This document shows positions 39,334 through 48,087 of a stretch of DNA of 64,000 nt, in pieces. The notes beneath the pieces were generated by a model. That model worked only from the letters and a program-made list of their open reading frames with translations, was not told the origin of the DNA and ran no database searches. The stretch lies in assembly GCF_000426285.1 (NCBI RefSeq), contig NZ_AUFB01000010.1:124001-188000 (forward strand), written 5' to 3'. Numbering within the stretch: position 1 is the first letter of the stretch; every line of letters begins with the position of its first letter. Both the position numbers and the translations under genes were made by a program. The stretch comes from Rhizobium leucaenae USDA 9039. GTDB lineage: Bacteria; Pseudomonadota; Alphaproteobacteria; Rhizobiales; Rhizobiaceae.

Positions 39334-40752
39334 TCATATATGGCTGTCGTAACCTGCCGAGCCATTTTCCAAAAGGTGACGCAGCGTCATCAACCCGCTC
39401 GCGACATCATCACGCCGCTGCGGCGAGGAAAAAGCAACGCGAATGCGATGATAGGCCTTGTCCGTGCGGGCAGCCTTGAACTCGTCCTCATCGTCGACCA
39501 GGACGCCCTCGGCAATGGCGGCATTCTTGAATGTACCCGAAAGCCAGGGTTCAGGCAGTTTCAGCCATAGGAACGGCACGTGCGGATGCGAAGTGAATTC
39601 GAAGCCCGACAGCGCTTCCCGAGCCAATTGCTCACGGGCGCGGATTTCCTCCACGGCCCGGCGCCGCAGCGCCAGCGCATGGCCGCTAAGCACCAGCCGG
39701 GCACAGGTTTCAGCCAGGATGAACGGCAAGCCGCCGGTCGTCATCTTATGGGTGACCTTGATGCGTTGGGCGAAATGCTGCGGACAGGCAACCCAGCCGC
39801 CGCGTACGCCTGCGGTTACCGATTTTGAAAGACCGCTGACGAGAAACGTGCGCTCCGGGGCAATTTCCGCCATCAGCGGATTCGGATCTTCGGTCATGCC
39901 TCCATAGAGATCGTCTTCGATCAGCCAGACGCTGTGGCGGCGCGCTATGGCGGCAATTGCCCGGCGACGCGCCTCCGGCATGGTCGTCAATGTCGGATTG
40001 TGCGCCGTCGGCATCAGGAAGGCGAGGCGCGGATGCTGCTGCTGGCAGAGCCGTTCGAAATCGTCAGGGATAATGCCATGCTCGTCGGAGTCCACCAGGA
40101 TGGAGCGGCGGCCGAGAAGGCGGGTGGCGCGGCTAACCTGCGTGTAGGTCAGGTTCTCGAAAACGATCTTGTCGCCCGGTGAGGTGACCGCGGAGATGAT
40201 GGCTATGGCGGCGGCGTGAGCGCCGAGTGTCGGCACGATCGTCTCGATGGCCGGCTGCCAGCCGTTACGAGCAAGCCAGACCTGGCCGGCGCGAAACCAG
40301 TTCGCCGGGAAAGTCCGCGAATAGGAGGAAATCTCTGTCCGATGGTCGCGGCTGATATCGGCGAAGAGCTGGCCGATGATCTCTCCCTGACCAATATCGG
40401 GCGCTGCCGTCGTATCGAAACGAATTTTGTCGCCCGGAATATCGAGACCCCGGGTGCCGGCGAGCGCCTGCGTAATAGGGTCCACAGGCTCGATCTGCTT
40501 GCCGTTGGCGCGCTCGAGTACATAGGTGCCACGCCCGACCTCGCCTGCCACCAGCCCGCGCTCATGAACCAGCGCATAGGCGCGGCTGACCGTGCCGATC
40601 GTCACACCGATATCATAGGCGAGATTGCGTTGCGGCGGCAGCTTCGTACCCGGCGGCAACACGCCATGGGTGATCGCATTCTCGATGCTGTCGGCGACGC
40701 GGATGTAAACCGGGCCGGTCCCACTGGATATGTCAGGCAGCCAATTTGTCAT
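39334..40752 (-). CDS. MocR-type regulator (GntR HTH fused to aminotransferase domain)
   Basis: A 472-residue PLP-dependent regulator. The N-terminal ~80 residues are a GntR winged helix (TKLPPQRNLAYDIGVTIGTVSRAYALV), followed by a fold-type I aminotransferase domain with the PLP Lys region LVSGLSKSVTAGVRGGW. MocR proteins sense PLP or amino compounds and activate a nearby gene. The start codon lies inside a perfect palindrome, TTGTCAT-A-ATGACAA (40746-40760), suggesting autoregulation. The divergent gene encodes a DUF1127 protein 103 bases away and is a possible target. Ligand unknown. Confidence 0.9.
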   Translation of the reverse strand: MTNWLPDISSGTGPVYIRVADSIENAITHGVLPPGTKLPPQRNLAYDIGVTIGTVSRAYALVHERGLVAGEVGRGTYVLERANGKQIEPVDPITQALAGTRGLDIPGDKIRFDTTAAPDIGQGEIIGQLFADISRDHRTEISSYSRTFPANWFRAGQVWLARNGWQPAIETIVPTLGAHAAAIAIISAVTSPGDKIVFENLTYTQVSRATRLLGRRSILVDSDEHGIIPDDFERLCQQQHPRLAFLMPTAHNPTLTTMPEARRRAIAAIARRHSVWLIEDDLYGGMTEDPNPLMAEIAPERTFLVSGLSKSVTAGVRGGWVACPQHFAQRIKVTHKMTTGGLPFILAETCARLVLSGHALALRRRAVEEIRAREQLAREALSGFEFTSHPHVPFLWLKLPEPWLSGTFKNAAIAEGVLVDDEDEFKAARTDKAYHRIRVAFSSPQRRDDVASGLMTLRHLLENGSAGYDSHI

Positions 40753-40760
40753 AATGACAA
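40746..40760. promoter_or_regulatory. Palindrome over the MocR start codon
   Basis: TTGTCAT-A-ATGACAA is a perfect 7+1+7 inverted repeat that includes the MocR initiation codon. It is a probable operator for autorepression. Confidence 0.5.
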
Positions 40761-40782
40761 TTCTTAAATTGCCTCGCCAACG

Positions 40783-40803
40783 GAGTCAATATTATGAGTC
40801 AAT
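40783..40803. repeat. Direct repeat GAGTCAAT in the divergent MocR / DUF1127 region
   Basis: GAGTCAAT occurs at 40783-40790 and 40796-40803, separated by five bases, so the repeats are 13 bases apart. MocR regulators often bind direct repeats, so this is a second candidate site. Confidence 0.4.
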
Positions 40804-40855
40804 TTGTGTCGTTTGGCTCGATACATTCCGATTGTCACGATCAAGCGAGCAAGAA

Positions 40856-41098
40856 ATGGATACAATAGAGACAATTCACGTCGACAAGGCCGCCATAGTT
40901 GTTCGTCTGAAGGCGCCGAGCGCCTTTATGCCGATATTGCGTTTGCCGCGTCGCCTTTTTGATGCTTTTGCAGTTTGGCTGCAGAAGCGGGAAAGCCGCT
41001 GGACTTTGCGCTATCTGACGGATGACGAGTTGCACGACATCGGGCTGACTCGCCGGGAAGCGAGGGCCGAGGTGAGCAAATCGTTTTTCTGGGGTTGA
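40856..41098 (+). CDS. DUF1127 domain-containing protein
   Basis: An 80-residue protein with the arginine-rich DUF1127/YjiS-type C-terminal motif (RWTLRYLTDDELHDIGLTRREARAEVSKSFF). The N-terminal ~40 residues are different and mildly hydrophobic. Small DUF1127 proteins can act in stress and in RNA binding or sRNA control, but no role is assigned here. The ATG at 40856 has only a weak upstream purine run; other in-frame starts lie in the operator region. It is divergent from a MocR gene and ends just before a frameshifted ATPase remnant. Confidence 0.8.
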   Translation: MDTIETIHVDKAAIVVRLKAPSAFMPILRLPRRLFDAFAVWLQKRESRWTLRYLTDDELHDIGLTRREARAEVSKSFFWG

Positions 41099-41099
41099 G

Positions 41100-41295
41100 G
41101 GCGCATCTCCATGCCCCTGCCGGGCAGACGCGGGCGCACCCACCCAAGGCAGAGCCGAACCGCCGCGCTGCAATTCCTCGATGACGATCCAGCGTCCGGC
41201 TCTTCCATGACTTGGTGGCCGCGCCATCGAAACTCCTCAAGCAGCGTCGACTTGCCTCCACCCGAGCAGCCGGAAATGACGACAAATCGATCCAA
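41100..41295 (-). pseudogene. Frameshifted N-terminal remnant of an AAA-type ATPase
   Basis: From the ATG at 41295 the minus strand reads MDRFVVISGCSGGGKSTLLE, a clean P-loop, then EEFRWRGHQVMEEP. About one base is missing near codon 34, because the next frame continues with GRWIVIEELQRGGSALPWV, the expected next part of this ATPase family (typically GRRIVREEL...GGSALPWVD). A second frame change follows and the remainder is gone. The sequence runs up against the 3' end of the DUF1127 gene. I therefore read it as a decayed copy of a roughly 180-residue ATPase, not an expressed protein. Confidence 0.7.
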
Positions 41296-41357
41296 GACGG
41301 CGATCCCCGAAATTGCCGGCCGACGCGTTTATCAGGATATAGCGACTAGGCTCCGCC

Positions 41358-41762
41358 TCAGCAGCCCTTTGTGCCTGCGGCCCAGCGGTTGACGTCGCCC
41401 GTGATACGGCCGCCGGAAGCGCCCGACATCATCGGGCCGAAGGCCTGCAGCTGCGCCGGATTGCCTTCCGCCTGAACGACGAGAGATGGCCGGCCGGCCG
41501 GATGCTTCTTGTCGACCACGAGAATGCGCGGGCGTCCGGTGTACGAATTGAGTTCGGGGGCGAGTTGGTAACCCGCAAAGGCCGGATCGGCCGATTTGAA
41601 CCAGCAGGCATTGGCGTTGAGCATGACGCGTTCCATCGTCGATAGAGCGCTGTGATCGGTTGCGCTGATGCTCGGTGGGCGCGGGCCGCATGAGGTCACC
41701 AGCAGCCCAAGCGTCGCGATGGCAGCGGCGGAATAAAGTCCTGTCAGGAGGCGAGGGCGCAT
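41358..41762 (-). CDS. Predicted lipoprotein of unknown function
   Basis: A 134-residue protein with a lipoprotein signal peptide ending in LLVTSC (cysteine about residue 25), so it should be anchored in the membrane by a lipid. The rest contains NACWFKSADPAFAGYQL and a C-terminal NRWAAGTKGC, giving two more cysteines that could form a disulfide. The ATG at 41762 follows a purine-rich GGAAAGAG. No family is recognised beyond a lipoprotein common in rhizobia. It sits between purQ and the ATPase remnant on the same strand. Confidence 0.75.
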   Translation of the reverse strand: MRPRLLTGLYSAAAIATLGLLVTSCGPRPPSISATDHSALSTMERVMLNANACWFKSADPAFAGYQLAPELNSYTGRPRILVVDKKHPAGRPSLVVQAEGNPAQLQAFGPMMSGASGGRITGDVNRWAAGTKGC

Positions 41763-41901
41763 CAATCTCTTTCCAATGAAGCAGTTAGGGCCAATAGAGC
41801 AGCTAGGGCTGCTGCTCTGCCGAAGGTTGCCAAATTGCATTCCGGCGCCCTGCTGTTTTATGCAAAGACGCCGATTTTATGGTTTCGATACCGGCCACCA
41901 A

Positions 41902-42573
41902 TTAGGCAGCGATCACGTCGAGGGCGGAAGCAAAGAGGCCGCGACCGTCGGCGCCGCCATGAGCCGCTTCGATCAGGTTCTCCGGATGGGGCATCATGCC
42001 AAGCACATTGCCCTTGGTGTTGATGATGCCGGCGATATCGTTGATGGAGCCGTTCGGATTGGTGTCGTCTGCGTAGCGGAACACCACCTGACCATTACCT
42101 TCGATCGCCGCCAACGTTTCCGCGTCGGCAAAATAATTGCCGTCATGATGGGCAACCGGGCAGCGGATCACCTGACCCTTGGCATAGGCGCGGCTGAAAT
42201 CCGTCTCCGCATTGACGACCTCGAGCTTGATCTCGCGGCAGACAAATTTCAGCGAGGCATTGCGCATCAGCGCGCCGGGCAACATGCCGGCTTCCAAAAG
42301 GATCTGGAAGCCGTTGCAGACGCCCAGAACCTTGACGCCCTTGTCGGCCTTCTCCTTGATCGCCTGCATAACCGGCATGCGCGCCGCGATCGCGCCGCAG
42401 CGCAGATAATCGCCATAGGAAAAGCCGCCGGGTATGACGATCAGGTCGACATCCGGGATTTCCGTCTCGGTCTGCCAGACCGTTACCGGCGCATGACCGG
42501 AAATCTTGGTCAGTGCCGCAATCATGTCGCGATCGCGATTGAGGCCGGGGAGTTGGACGACTGCTGATTTCAT
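41902..42573 (-). CDS. purQ: Phosphoribosylformylglycinamidine synthase subunit PurQ
   Basis: The 223-residue glutaminase subunit of FGAM synthase, a class I amidotransferase supplying ammonia to PurL. The catalytic Cys is C86 in VLGVCNGFQ. His and Glu of the triad lie in [10 protein letters not shown] near the C terminus, and the N-terminal [18 protein letters not shown] is the oxyanion region. The ATG at 42573 has GGGAA upstream; longer in-frame codons lie in the purS gap. It is transcribed downstream of purC and purS. Confidence 0.97.
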   Translation of the reverse strand: MKSAVVQLPGLNRDRDMIAALTKISGHAPVTVWQTETEIPDVDLIVIPGGFSYGDYLRCGAIAARMPVMQAIKEKADKGVKVLGVCNGFQILLEAGMLPGALMRNASLKFVCREIKLEVVNAETDFSRAYAKGQVIRCPVAHHDGNYFADAETLAAIEGNGQVVFRYADDTNPNGSINDIAGIINTKGNVLGMMPHPENLIEAAHGGADGRGLFASALDVIAA

Positions 42574-42676
42574 GATGCTGTTCCCGCAATAGGCGAAGAG
42601 TAATCGCTGGAATGTGCTCCGTGAGCCATACTCCATTGCCTCAGGCAAAGAAAGGATGGCTCACGAAAGAGGACAA

Positions 42677-42919
42677 TCAGTCGATCGAAATGCTGAAGTT
42701 CTCGATCACCGTGTTGGCGAGGAGCTTTTCACACATGGCTTTCAGCTCGGCCTCGACCTTGCCCTTGTCGGCGCCATCGAGCTCCAGGTCGAAAACCTTG
42801 CCCTGGCGGACCTGATGAACGCCGTCAAAGCCGAGTGCGCCGAGAGCGCCTTCGATTGCCTTGCCTTGGGGATCGAGAACGCCGTTTTTCAGCGTGACGG
42901 TTACACGAGCCTTGATCAC
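42677..42919 (-). CDS. purS: Phosphoribosylformylglycinamidine synthase subunit PurS
   Basis: An 80-residue bridging subunit that holds PurL and PurQ together in the FGAM synthase complex. Typical features are KARVTVTLKNGVLDPQGKAIEGALGALGF and VRQGKVFDLEL. It follows purC by 17 bases and precedes purQ by about 100 bases on the minus strand. Confidence 0.96.
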   Translation of the reverse strand: MIKARVTVTLKNGVLDPQGKAIEGALGALGFDGVHQVRQGKVFDLELDGADKGKVEAELKAMCEKLLANTVIENFSISID

Positions 42920-42936
42920 GATTGTCCTTCCTGCGC

Positions 42937-43701
42937 TTACTTGACGAGAACCGGGCCCGTGCCGCGCACGGGTTCGTTTTCATTGATGATGCCGAGCCGG
43001 CGGGCGACTTCGGAATAGGCTTCCAGCAAACCGCCCATGTCGCGGCGGAAGCGATCCTTGTCCATCTTCTCGTGGGTTTCGATATCCCAGAGACGGCAGG
43101 AGTCCGGCGAAATTTCGTCGGCAAGGATGATGCGCATCATGTCGCCTTCGAACAGGCGGCCGCACTCGATCTTGAAATCGACGAGTTGGATGCCGACGCC
43201 GAGGAAGAGGCCGGTCATGAAGTCGTTGACGCGGATGGCAAGCGCCATGATATCGTCGAGTTCGGCCGGATTGGCCCAGCCGAACGCGGTGATATGCTCC
43301 TCCGAGACCATCGGATCTTCAAGTGCGTCGGACTTGTAATAGAACTCGATGATCGAGCGCGGCAGCACGACGCCTTCTTCGATACCGAGGCGCTTGGCGA
43401 GCGAGCCGGCGGCGACGTTGCGCACGACGATCTCGAGCGGAATCATCTCCACTTCCTTGATCAACTGCTCGCGCATGTTGAGACGGCGGATAAAGTGCGT
43501 GGGAATACCGATCTTGTTCAGATGGCTGAAAATATATTCGCAAATACGATTGTTCAGAACGCCTTTGCCATCGATGACTTCGTGTTTCTTTTTGTTGAAG
43601 GCGGTGGCGTCGTCCTTGAAAAACTGGATCAGCGTGCCCGGCTCAGGCCCTTCGTAAAGGATCTTGGCCTTGCCCTCGTAAATACGGCGGCGACGGTTCA
43701 T
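42937..43701 (-). CDS. purC: SAICAR synthetase PurC
   Basis: A 254-residue enzyme joining aspartate to CAIR with ATP in de novo purine synthesis. Seen: [29 protein letters not shown] at the N terminus, [22 protein letters not shown], and [14 protein letters not shown] near the C terminus. It is the first gene of a compact purC-purS-purQ run, with 17 bases to purS. Confidence 0.97.
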   Translation of the reverse strand: MNRRRRIYEGKAKILYEGPEPGTLIQFFKDDATAFNKKKHEVIDGKGVLNNRICEYIFSHLNKIGIPTHFIRRLNMREQLIKEVEMIPLEIVVRNVAAGSLAKRLGIEEGVVLPRSIIEFYYKSDALEDPMVSEEHITAFGWANPAELDDIMALAIRVNDFMTGLFLGVGIQLVDFKIECGRLFEGDMMRIILADEISPDSCRLWDIETHEKMDKDRFRRDMGGLLEAYSEVARRLGIINENEPVRGTGPVLVK

Positions 43702-43964
43702 CGGTATTGTTCTCTGTCGTTAGCGCTCTGAAATAGCGCAAGTGGATCGATCTGTGGGCGTCCCCATATCGGATAAGAAGCGAATTCACAATCCGCCAGC
43801 GCCTCCTTCCTCGGAATTCCAGCTTTTGGTTCTATATCAATGCGAGAATAGCGATCCTGTCCTCTCATGTTCTACAGGCTTTTATTTGACGATGGAATGA
43901 AGCCGCCCTCTACTTCACAGGCTAGTGTGCCTGCCGGCGCCATTGTAGCACGGCTCGGCCGCAA

Positions 43965-44519
43965 TCACGGCTTGAGCTGACTGAGAAATTTGGCAAAGAC
44001 CATCGTGCCTTCCGGCCAGGGACCATGGCCGGAATCGGCGTTGATATGGCCGGCCTCGCCGGCGTCGATCAACAGCGAGCCCCAGCTATCCGCGATCTCG
44101 TCGGCGTGCTCGTAGCTGCCGAAAGGATCGTTGCGGCTGGCGATGGTAATAGACGGAAAAGGCAGGGGATCGCGCGGGTAAGGACCGAAGGTCATCAGAT
44201 GCTTCGGCCGGATATTCGGATTGGCGACGTCGGGCGGTGCAACGAAGAAGGCGCCGGCCACCTTGTTGCGGAAATGCGGGATCGCGTGGATCACCGAGGG
44301 CACGCCAAGCGAATGCGCCACCAGCACGACCGGCCGGCTCGAGGCATTTACCTCTTCGGCGATGCGGGCGACCCAATCCTCGCGCACGGGCTTCGACCAT
44401 TCGGCCTGCTCCACCCGCCGCGCCGTCGAGAGCTTCTGCTCCCAGCGCGTCTGCCAGTGGTCCGGACCGGAATTGGTGTATCCGGGGATGATGAGGATAT
44501 CTGCGTCGGAGGCTTTCAT
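43965..44519 (-). CDS. RBBP9/YdeN-type serine hydrolase
   Basis: A 184-residue alpha/beta hydrolase. The start DILIIPGYTNSGPDHWQTRWE is typical of the RBBP9/YdeN family. The catalytic triad is suggested by S70 in VAHSLG, an Asp in SRNDPFGS and a His in AGHINADSG. Members are small intracellular hydrolases of largely unknown substrate. The ATG at 44519 (MKASDADIL) is preferred; a frame from 44669 adds an unlikely hydrophobic leader that overlaps the divergent gene's control region. It is divergent from a DUF2189 gene. Confidence 0.85.
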   Translation of the reverse strand: MKASDADILIIPGYTNSGPDHWQTRWEQKLSTARRVEQAEWSKPVREDWVARIAEEVNASSRPVVLVAHSLGVPSVIHAIPHFRNKVAGAFFVAPPDVANPNIRPKHLMTFGPYPRDPLPFPSITIASRNDPFGSYEHADEIADSWGSLLIDAGEAGHINADSGHGPWPEGTMVFAKFLSQLKP

Positions 44520-44695
44520 GATGGCGCCGATGTGGAAAAGGAAGATCGAGGTGTCAAGGGAAAAGGCGACAATTGCGGCAAAATTTGCTAGGATCGCGCC
44601 TGCCGGTAGCGATTGATGATGTCGGCGCCTCTTATTGCCCGACGTTTTCGTGCCGCCAGCTAAACTCATATAGGCTGATGAGGAGGAGGAATACT

Positions 44696-45508
44696 ATGAC
44701 GGCATTTCATGTCATGGCTGGCGCAAACCACACCTTTACGCGTCCGGCCATCCGCAAGATCGGCATTGCCGATCTCATCGATGCCCTGAAACTGGGGCTG
44801 GACGACTTCAGCGAAAAACCATCGCATTACGTATTTCTATGTCTCATGTATCCGATCGCGGGCATAGCGCTGGCGATCTGGAGTTCCGGCGACAATCTGC
44901 TGCCGTTGCTGTTTCCGCTGATGTCCGGCTTCGCGCTGCTTGGACCGCTGGCAGCGATCGGCCTCTATGAGATCAGCCGACGGCGGGAGAAGGGGCTGGA
45001 TACGTCCTGGCGACATGCTTTCGATGTCCGTTTCTCTCCGGCATTGCCGTCCATCATTGCGGTCGGCCTCATGCTGTTTGGCTTCTTCATCGTGTGGTTG
45101 GTCGTGGCGCAGACGATCTATACCGCTTATTTCGGCGATAGTGTGCCTGCAACGCTGTCTTCCTTCATATCGAACGTGCTGACGACGCCGCAAGGCATGA
45201 GCATGATGTTCTGGGGCAACCTCGTCGGCTTCGTCTTTGCGCTCGTCGTACTGGCGACAACCGTCGTTACCTTCCCGCTACTGCTCGACCGCGACGTCGG
45301 TGCTGTGGCGGCGATCGACGCCAGCATTCGCGCGACACTCATCAATCCGGTGCCGGTGGCGATCTGGGGCCTGATCGTGGCCGGGCTCCTTGTCGTCGGT
45401 ACGATCCCGATCTTTGCAGGGCTTGCCGTGGTCATGCCTATCCTTGGACATGCCACCTGGCATCTCTATCGCAAACTCGTGACGCCGGTTGGCGTGGGCG
45501 CAATTTAA
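44696..45508 (+). CDS. DUF2189 family integral membrane protein
   Basis: A 270-residue protein with about six membrane segments, matching the DUF2189 family (FLCLMYPIAGIALAIWSSG near the first helix; a late MPILGHATWHLYRKLV). Its role is unknown; related genes often accompany cytochrome or respiratory functions, but nothing here shows that. The ATG at 44696 follows a very strong AGGAGGAGGA. It is the first of two plus-strand genes between purC and purB. Confidence 0.82.
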   Translation: MTAFHVMAGANHTFTRPAIRKIGIADLIDALKLGLDDFSEKPSHYVFLCLMYPIAGIALAIWSSGDNLLPLLFPLMSGFALLGPLAAIGLYEISRRREKGLDTSWRHAFDVRFSPALPSIIAVGLMLFGFFIVWLVVAQTIYTAYFGDSVPATLSSFISNVLTTPQGMSMMFWGNLVGFVFALVVLATTVVTFPLLLDRDVGAVAAIDASIRATLINPVPVAIWGLIVAGLLVVGTIPIFAGLAVVMPILGHATWHLYRKLVTPVGVGAI

Positions 45509-45536
45509 CCGTGTCCTGGTTCCAGCCGGATCGAAT

Positions 45537-45562
45537 GGAACCGCTAATGACTTTGCAACGTT
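45537..45562 (+). promoter_or_regulatory. EcfG-type (general stress response) promoter
   Basis: GGAAC (45537-45541) and CGTT (45559-45562) are separated by 17 bases, the spacing of the alphaproteobacterial EcfG/RpoE general-stress promoter. It points toward the iron-permease-like gene starting 124 bases downstream. Confidence 0.65.
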
Positions 45563-45685
45563 GATCCGCATCAAACTCGCACGCCTCTTCCGAATCTAAC
45601 GAATTCGGGAGAAGCGTGTGAACCAGGCTTAGACCTTTGCGTGTCCATTCTGAGCGTACAAAAGTCCAAGCCGGAGATGCGGATC

Positions 45686-46156
45686 ATGGCAAGGCTCAGG
45701 CATATTTTCTCCCGTTTCGCCACCAGAGTTTCGGAGTGGACGGGAAAACCGCTCGTCTTCATATTGGCTCTGCTGTCGGTCGTCATCTGGGGCATCACCG
45801 GACCAATCTTCGAATATTCCGAAAACTGGCAACTGGTCATCAACACCGGCACGACCATCATTACCTTTCTGATGGTCTTCCTGTTGCAGAATTCGCAAAC
45901 GCGCGACACCCGCGCCATTCAAGCCAAGCTCAACGAACTTATCCTGACCAGCGCCGCCGAGAACCGTTTTATCGGCATAGAAAATCTCGACGAAGAAGAT
46001 TTGAAACATCTCGATCGCTTGGTGGCGAAGGCAGCCAAGCGTGATGGAGAAGGGCCGGTTCACGTCATCGAAGAGGATGAAACTGTCGGCGAGCCTCGCA
46101 TAAAACAGGGAGGGCGGCGCGTTGCCGGCGCCGCCCCGTCAAATCTCGATCAGTGA
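45686..46156 (+). CDS. Low-affinity iron permease family protein
   Basis: A 156-residue membrane protein. Two helices (about residues 24-44 and 52-74) enclose the conserved phrase NTGTTIITFLMVFLLQNSQ, and a charged cytoplasmic tail follows. This is the short bacterial form of the low-affinity iron permease (Fet4-like) family; transport of iron is a family annotation not shown here. The ATG at 45686 has GGAG nine bases upstream. An EcfG-type promoter lies upstream, suggesting induction in general stress. Its C-terminal codons contain a 9-base hairpin shared with the convergent purB. Confidence 0.78.
   Translation: MARLRHIFSRFATRVSEWTGKPLVFILALLSVVIWGITGPIFEYSENWQLVINTGTTIITFLMVFLLQNSQTRDTRAIQAKLNELILTSAAENRFIGIENLDEEDLKHLDRLVAKAAKRDGEGPVHVIEEDETVGEPRIKQGGRRVAGAAPSNLDQ
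46112..46136. terminator. Hairpin between convergent iron-permease-like gene and purB
   Basis: GGGCGGCGC (46112-46120) pairs perfectly with GCGCCGCCC (46128-46136) around a seven-base loop. On the minus strand it is followed by TCCCTGTTTTA, making it a possible purB terminator lying inside the coding end of the plus-strand gene. Confidence 0.45.
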
Positions 46157-46162
46157 GGTCGA

Positions 46163-47464
46163 TCAGCCGAACACGCGCTTGAAGATCGTGTCGACGTGCT
46201 TGGTGTGATAACCCAGATCGAACTTTTCGCGGATATCTTCCTCCGAAAGCGCTGCGCGGACCTCCTGGTCGGCGAGCAGTTCTTCGAGGAAGTCCTTGCC
46301 CTGTTCCCAAACCTTCATGGCGTTGCGCTGGACGAGGCGATAGGAATCCTCGCGGGACACACCTGCCTGGGTCAGTGCCAGCAGTACACGCTGCGAATGA
46401 ACAAGCCCGCGGAACTTGTTCAGATTCTTCATCATATTTTCCGGATAGACGAGCAGCTTGTCGACGACGCTGGTCATGCGGGCCAGAGCGAAATCGAGCG
46501 TCACCGTCGCATCGGGGCCGATCATGCGCTCGACGGAGGAGTGGGAAATATCGCGCTCATGCCACAGGGCCACGTTCTCCATTGCGGGCATCGCGTAGGA
46601 GCGGACCATGCGGGCAAGCCCGGTCAGATTTTCGGTCAGCACCGGATTGCGCTTGTGCGGCATGGCCGACGAGCCCTTCTGACCGGGGGAGAAATATTCC
46701 TCGGCCTCCAGCACTTCGGTGCGCTGCAGATGACGGATTTCGGTAGCCAGACGCTCTATCGAGGAGGCGACGACGCCGAGCGTGGCGAAGAACATGGCAT
46801 GACGGTCGCGCGGGATGACCTGCGTGGACACGGGCTCCGGCTTCAGACCGAGTGCCGCCGCGACGTGTTCCTCGACGCGCGGATCGATATTGGCAAAGGT
46901 GCCGACCGCACCGGAGATAGCGCAGGTGGCAACCTCCTCGCGGGCTGCGATCAGGCGCCGCTTGCAACGCTCGAACTCGGCATAGGCGAGCGCCAGCTTG
47001 ACACCAAAGGTGGTCGGCTCGGCATGAATGCCATGCGAGCGGCCGATGGTGACGGTGTCCTTGTGCTCGAAGGCACGGCGTTTCAGGGCTTCCAGAAGCT
47101 TGTCGATATCGGCCAGCAGCAGGTCGCTGGCGCGGACGAGTTGTACGTTGAAGCAGGTGTCGAGAACATCCGAAGAGGTCATGCCCTGATGCACAAAGCG
47201 GGCATCCGGTCCGACGATTTCGGCGAGATGCGTGAGGAAGGCGATGACGTCGTGCTTGGTGACGGCTTCGATTTCGTCGATGCGGGCGACGTCGAAGGTC
47301 GCCTTGCCGCCCTTTTCCCAGATGGTTTCGGCTGCGGATTTCGGAATGACGCCGAGCTCGGCCAGCGCGTCGCAAGCATGGGCCTCGATCTCGAACCAAA
47401 TGCGGAACTTGGTTTCGGGCGACCAGATGGCGACCATTTCCGGTCGAGAGTAGCGCGGGATCAT
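46163..47464 (-). CDS. purB: Adenylosuccinate lyase
   Basis: A 433-residue enzyme that removes fumarate from SAICAR and adenylosuccinate in purine synthesis. The fumarase/aspartase signature SSAMPHKRNPVLTENL carries the active-site Ser. H-S-H and related residues occur in IGRSHGIHAEPTTFG, and QGMTSSDVLDT is also conserved. The start at 47464 (MIPRYSRPEM) fits the family; an upstream in-frame codon at 47518 lacks support. It is separated from purC by three plus/minus accessory genes. Confidence 0.97.
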   Translation of the reverse strand: MIPRYSRPEMVAIWSPETKFRIWFEIEAHACDALAELGVIPKSAAETIWEKGGKATFDVARIDEIEAVTKHDVIAFLTHLAEIVGPDARFVHQGMTSSDVLDTCFNVQLVRASDLLLADIDKLLEALKRRAFEHKDTVTIGRSHGIHAEPTTFGVKLALAYAEFERCKRRLIAAREEVATCAISGAVGTFANIDPRVEEHVAAALGLKPEPVSTQVIPRDRHAMFFATLGVVASSIERLATEIRHLQRTEVLEAEEYFSPGQKGSSAMPHKRNPVLTENLTGLARMVRSYAMPAMENVALWHERDISHSSVERMIGPDATVTLDFALARMTSVVDKLLVYPENMMKNLNKFRGLVHSQRVLLALTQAGVSREDSYRLVQRNAMKVWEQGKDFLEELLADQEVRAALSEEDIREKFDLGYHTKHVDTIFKRVFG

Positions 47465-47565
47465 GGGCTCAAGCTTTCTTAGGTAAGGAGAAACGAATGC
47501 TTGGCGCCCCCATAACAAAGACGGGCAGCAATCTCAATGTTTCTTGGTTCAATCTTTGCTTCAAC

Positions 47566-48087
47566 TCAACGCGTATCTCTTGCGAGATAAAAGCTTGCCA
47601 AACCCAAAAAGATGAAGCCGACCGGCAGGAACAGTCCAAGACCGAGGATGGCGAACTGATAGACGGCGCTCGCGCTGGTGAAGGCAAACTGAAAAGCCCA
47701 GACAAGCGTGCCGAACGGCGCATGCCAGCGTGCATAGAACCAGCGATAGTCCATGGCGAAAAGAAACGCGGTCATGGCGACGGTGCCGAGCGACAGCGCC
47801 AGAAAGAAAGCGGCAAAACGTGTTTCGATCGGCCTGCGATGCGCAAGCAGCCGCGCGAGGGGCAGCGTAAACGGCCAGGCAAGCGAGCCGCCGAAGAAGT
47901 AGACCGCCATGAGCGCGGGCAGATGGCTCGTCAGCAGACCGTTGCGCAGATAGAGCGCGAACAATGCGGAACTCGCCATTGCCATGCCCCAGCAGGGCGC
48001 CCCGAGCAGGAGCTGTCGATAGGACGGAAAGGCTGCCCGCAGCCGTCCGGTGGTCGCGACAGCGCTGGCCGGATTAATTTGATCCAA
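47566..48087 (-). CDS. Uncharacterised integral membrane protein
   Basis: A protein of about 173 residues with four to five hydrophobic segments, including [24 protein letters not shown] and [38 protein letters not shown]. No family is recognised. The TTG at 48087 is chosen because GAGG lies just upstream and it overlaps the rpe end by only 14 bases; longer frames run deep into rpe. It is the second gene after rpe on the minus strand. Confidence 0.6.
   Translation of the reverse strand: MDQINPASAVATTGRLRAAFPSYRQLLLGAPCWGMAMASSALFALYLRNGLLTSHLPALMAVYFFGGSLAWPFTLPLARLLAHRRPIETRFAAFFLALSLGTVAMTAFLFAMDYRWFYARWHAPFGTLVWAFQFAFTSASAVYQFAILGLGLFLPVGFIFLGLASFYLARDTR

Noticed and set aside
43867..43980. 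Possible 37-codon ORF between purC and the RBBP9-type gene
   Set aside because: No ribosome site and its end overlaps the hydrolase gene; no recognised homologue.
44573..44695. Extension of the DUF2189 gene to an upstream start
   Set aside because: The AGGAGGAGGA directly before 44696 and the family start favour the shorter form.
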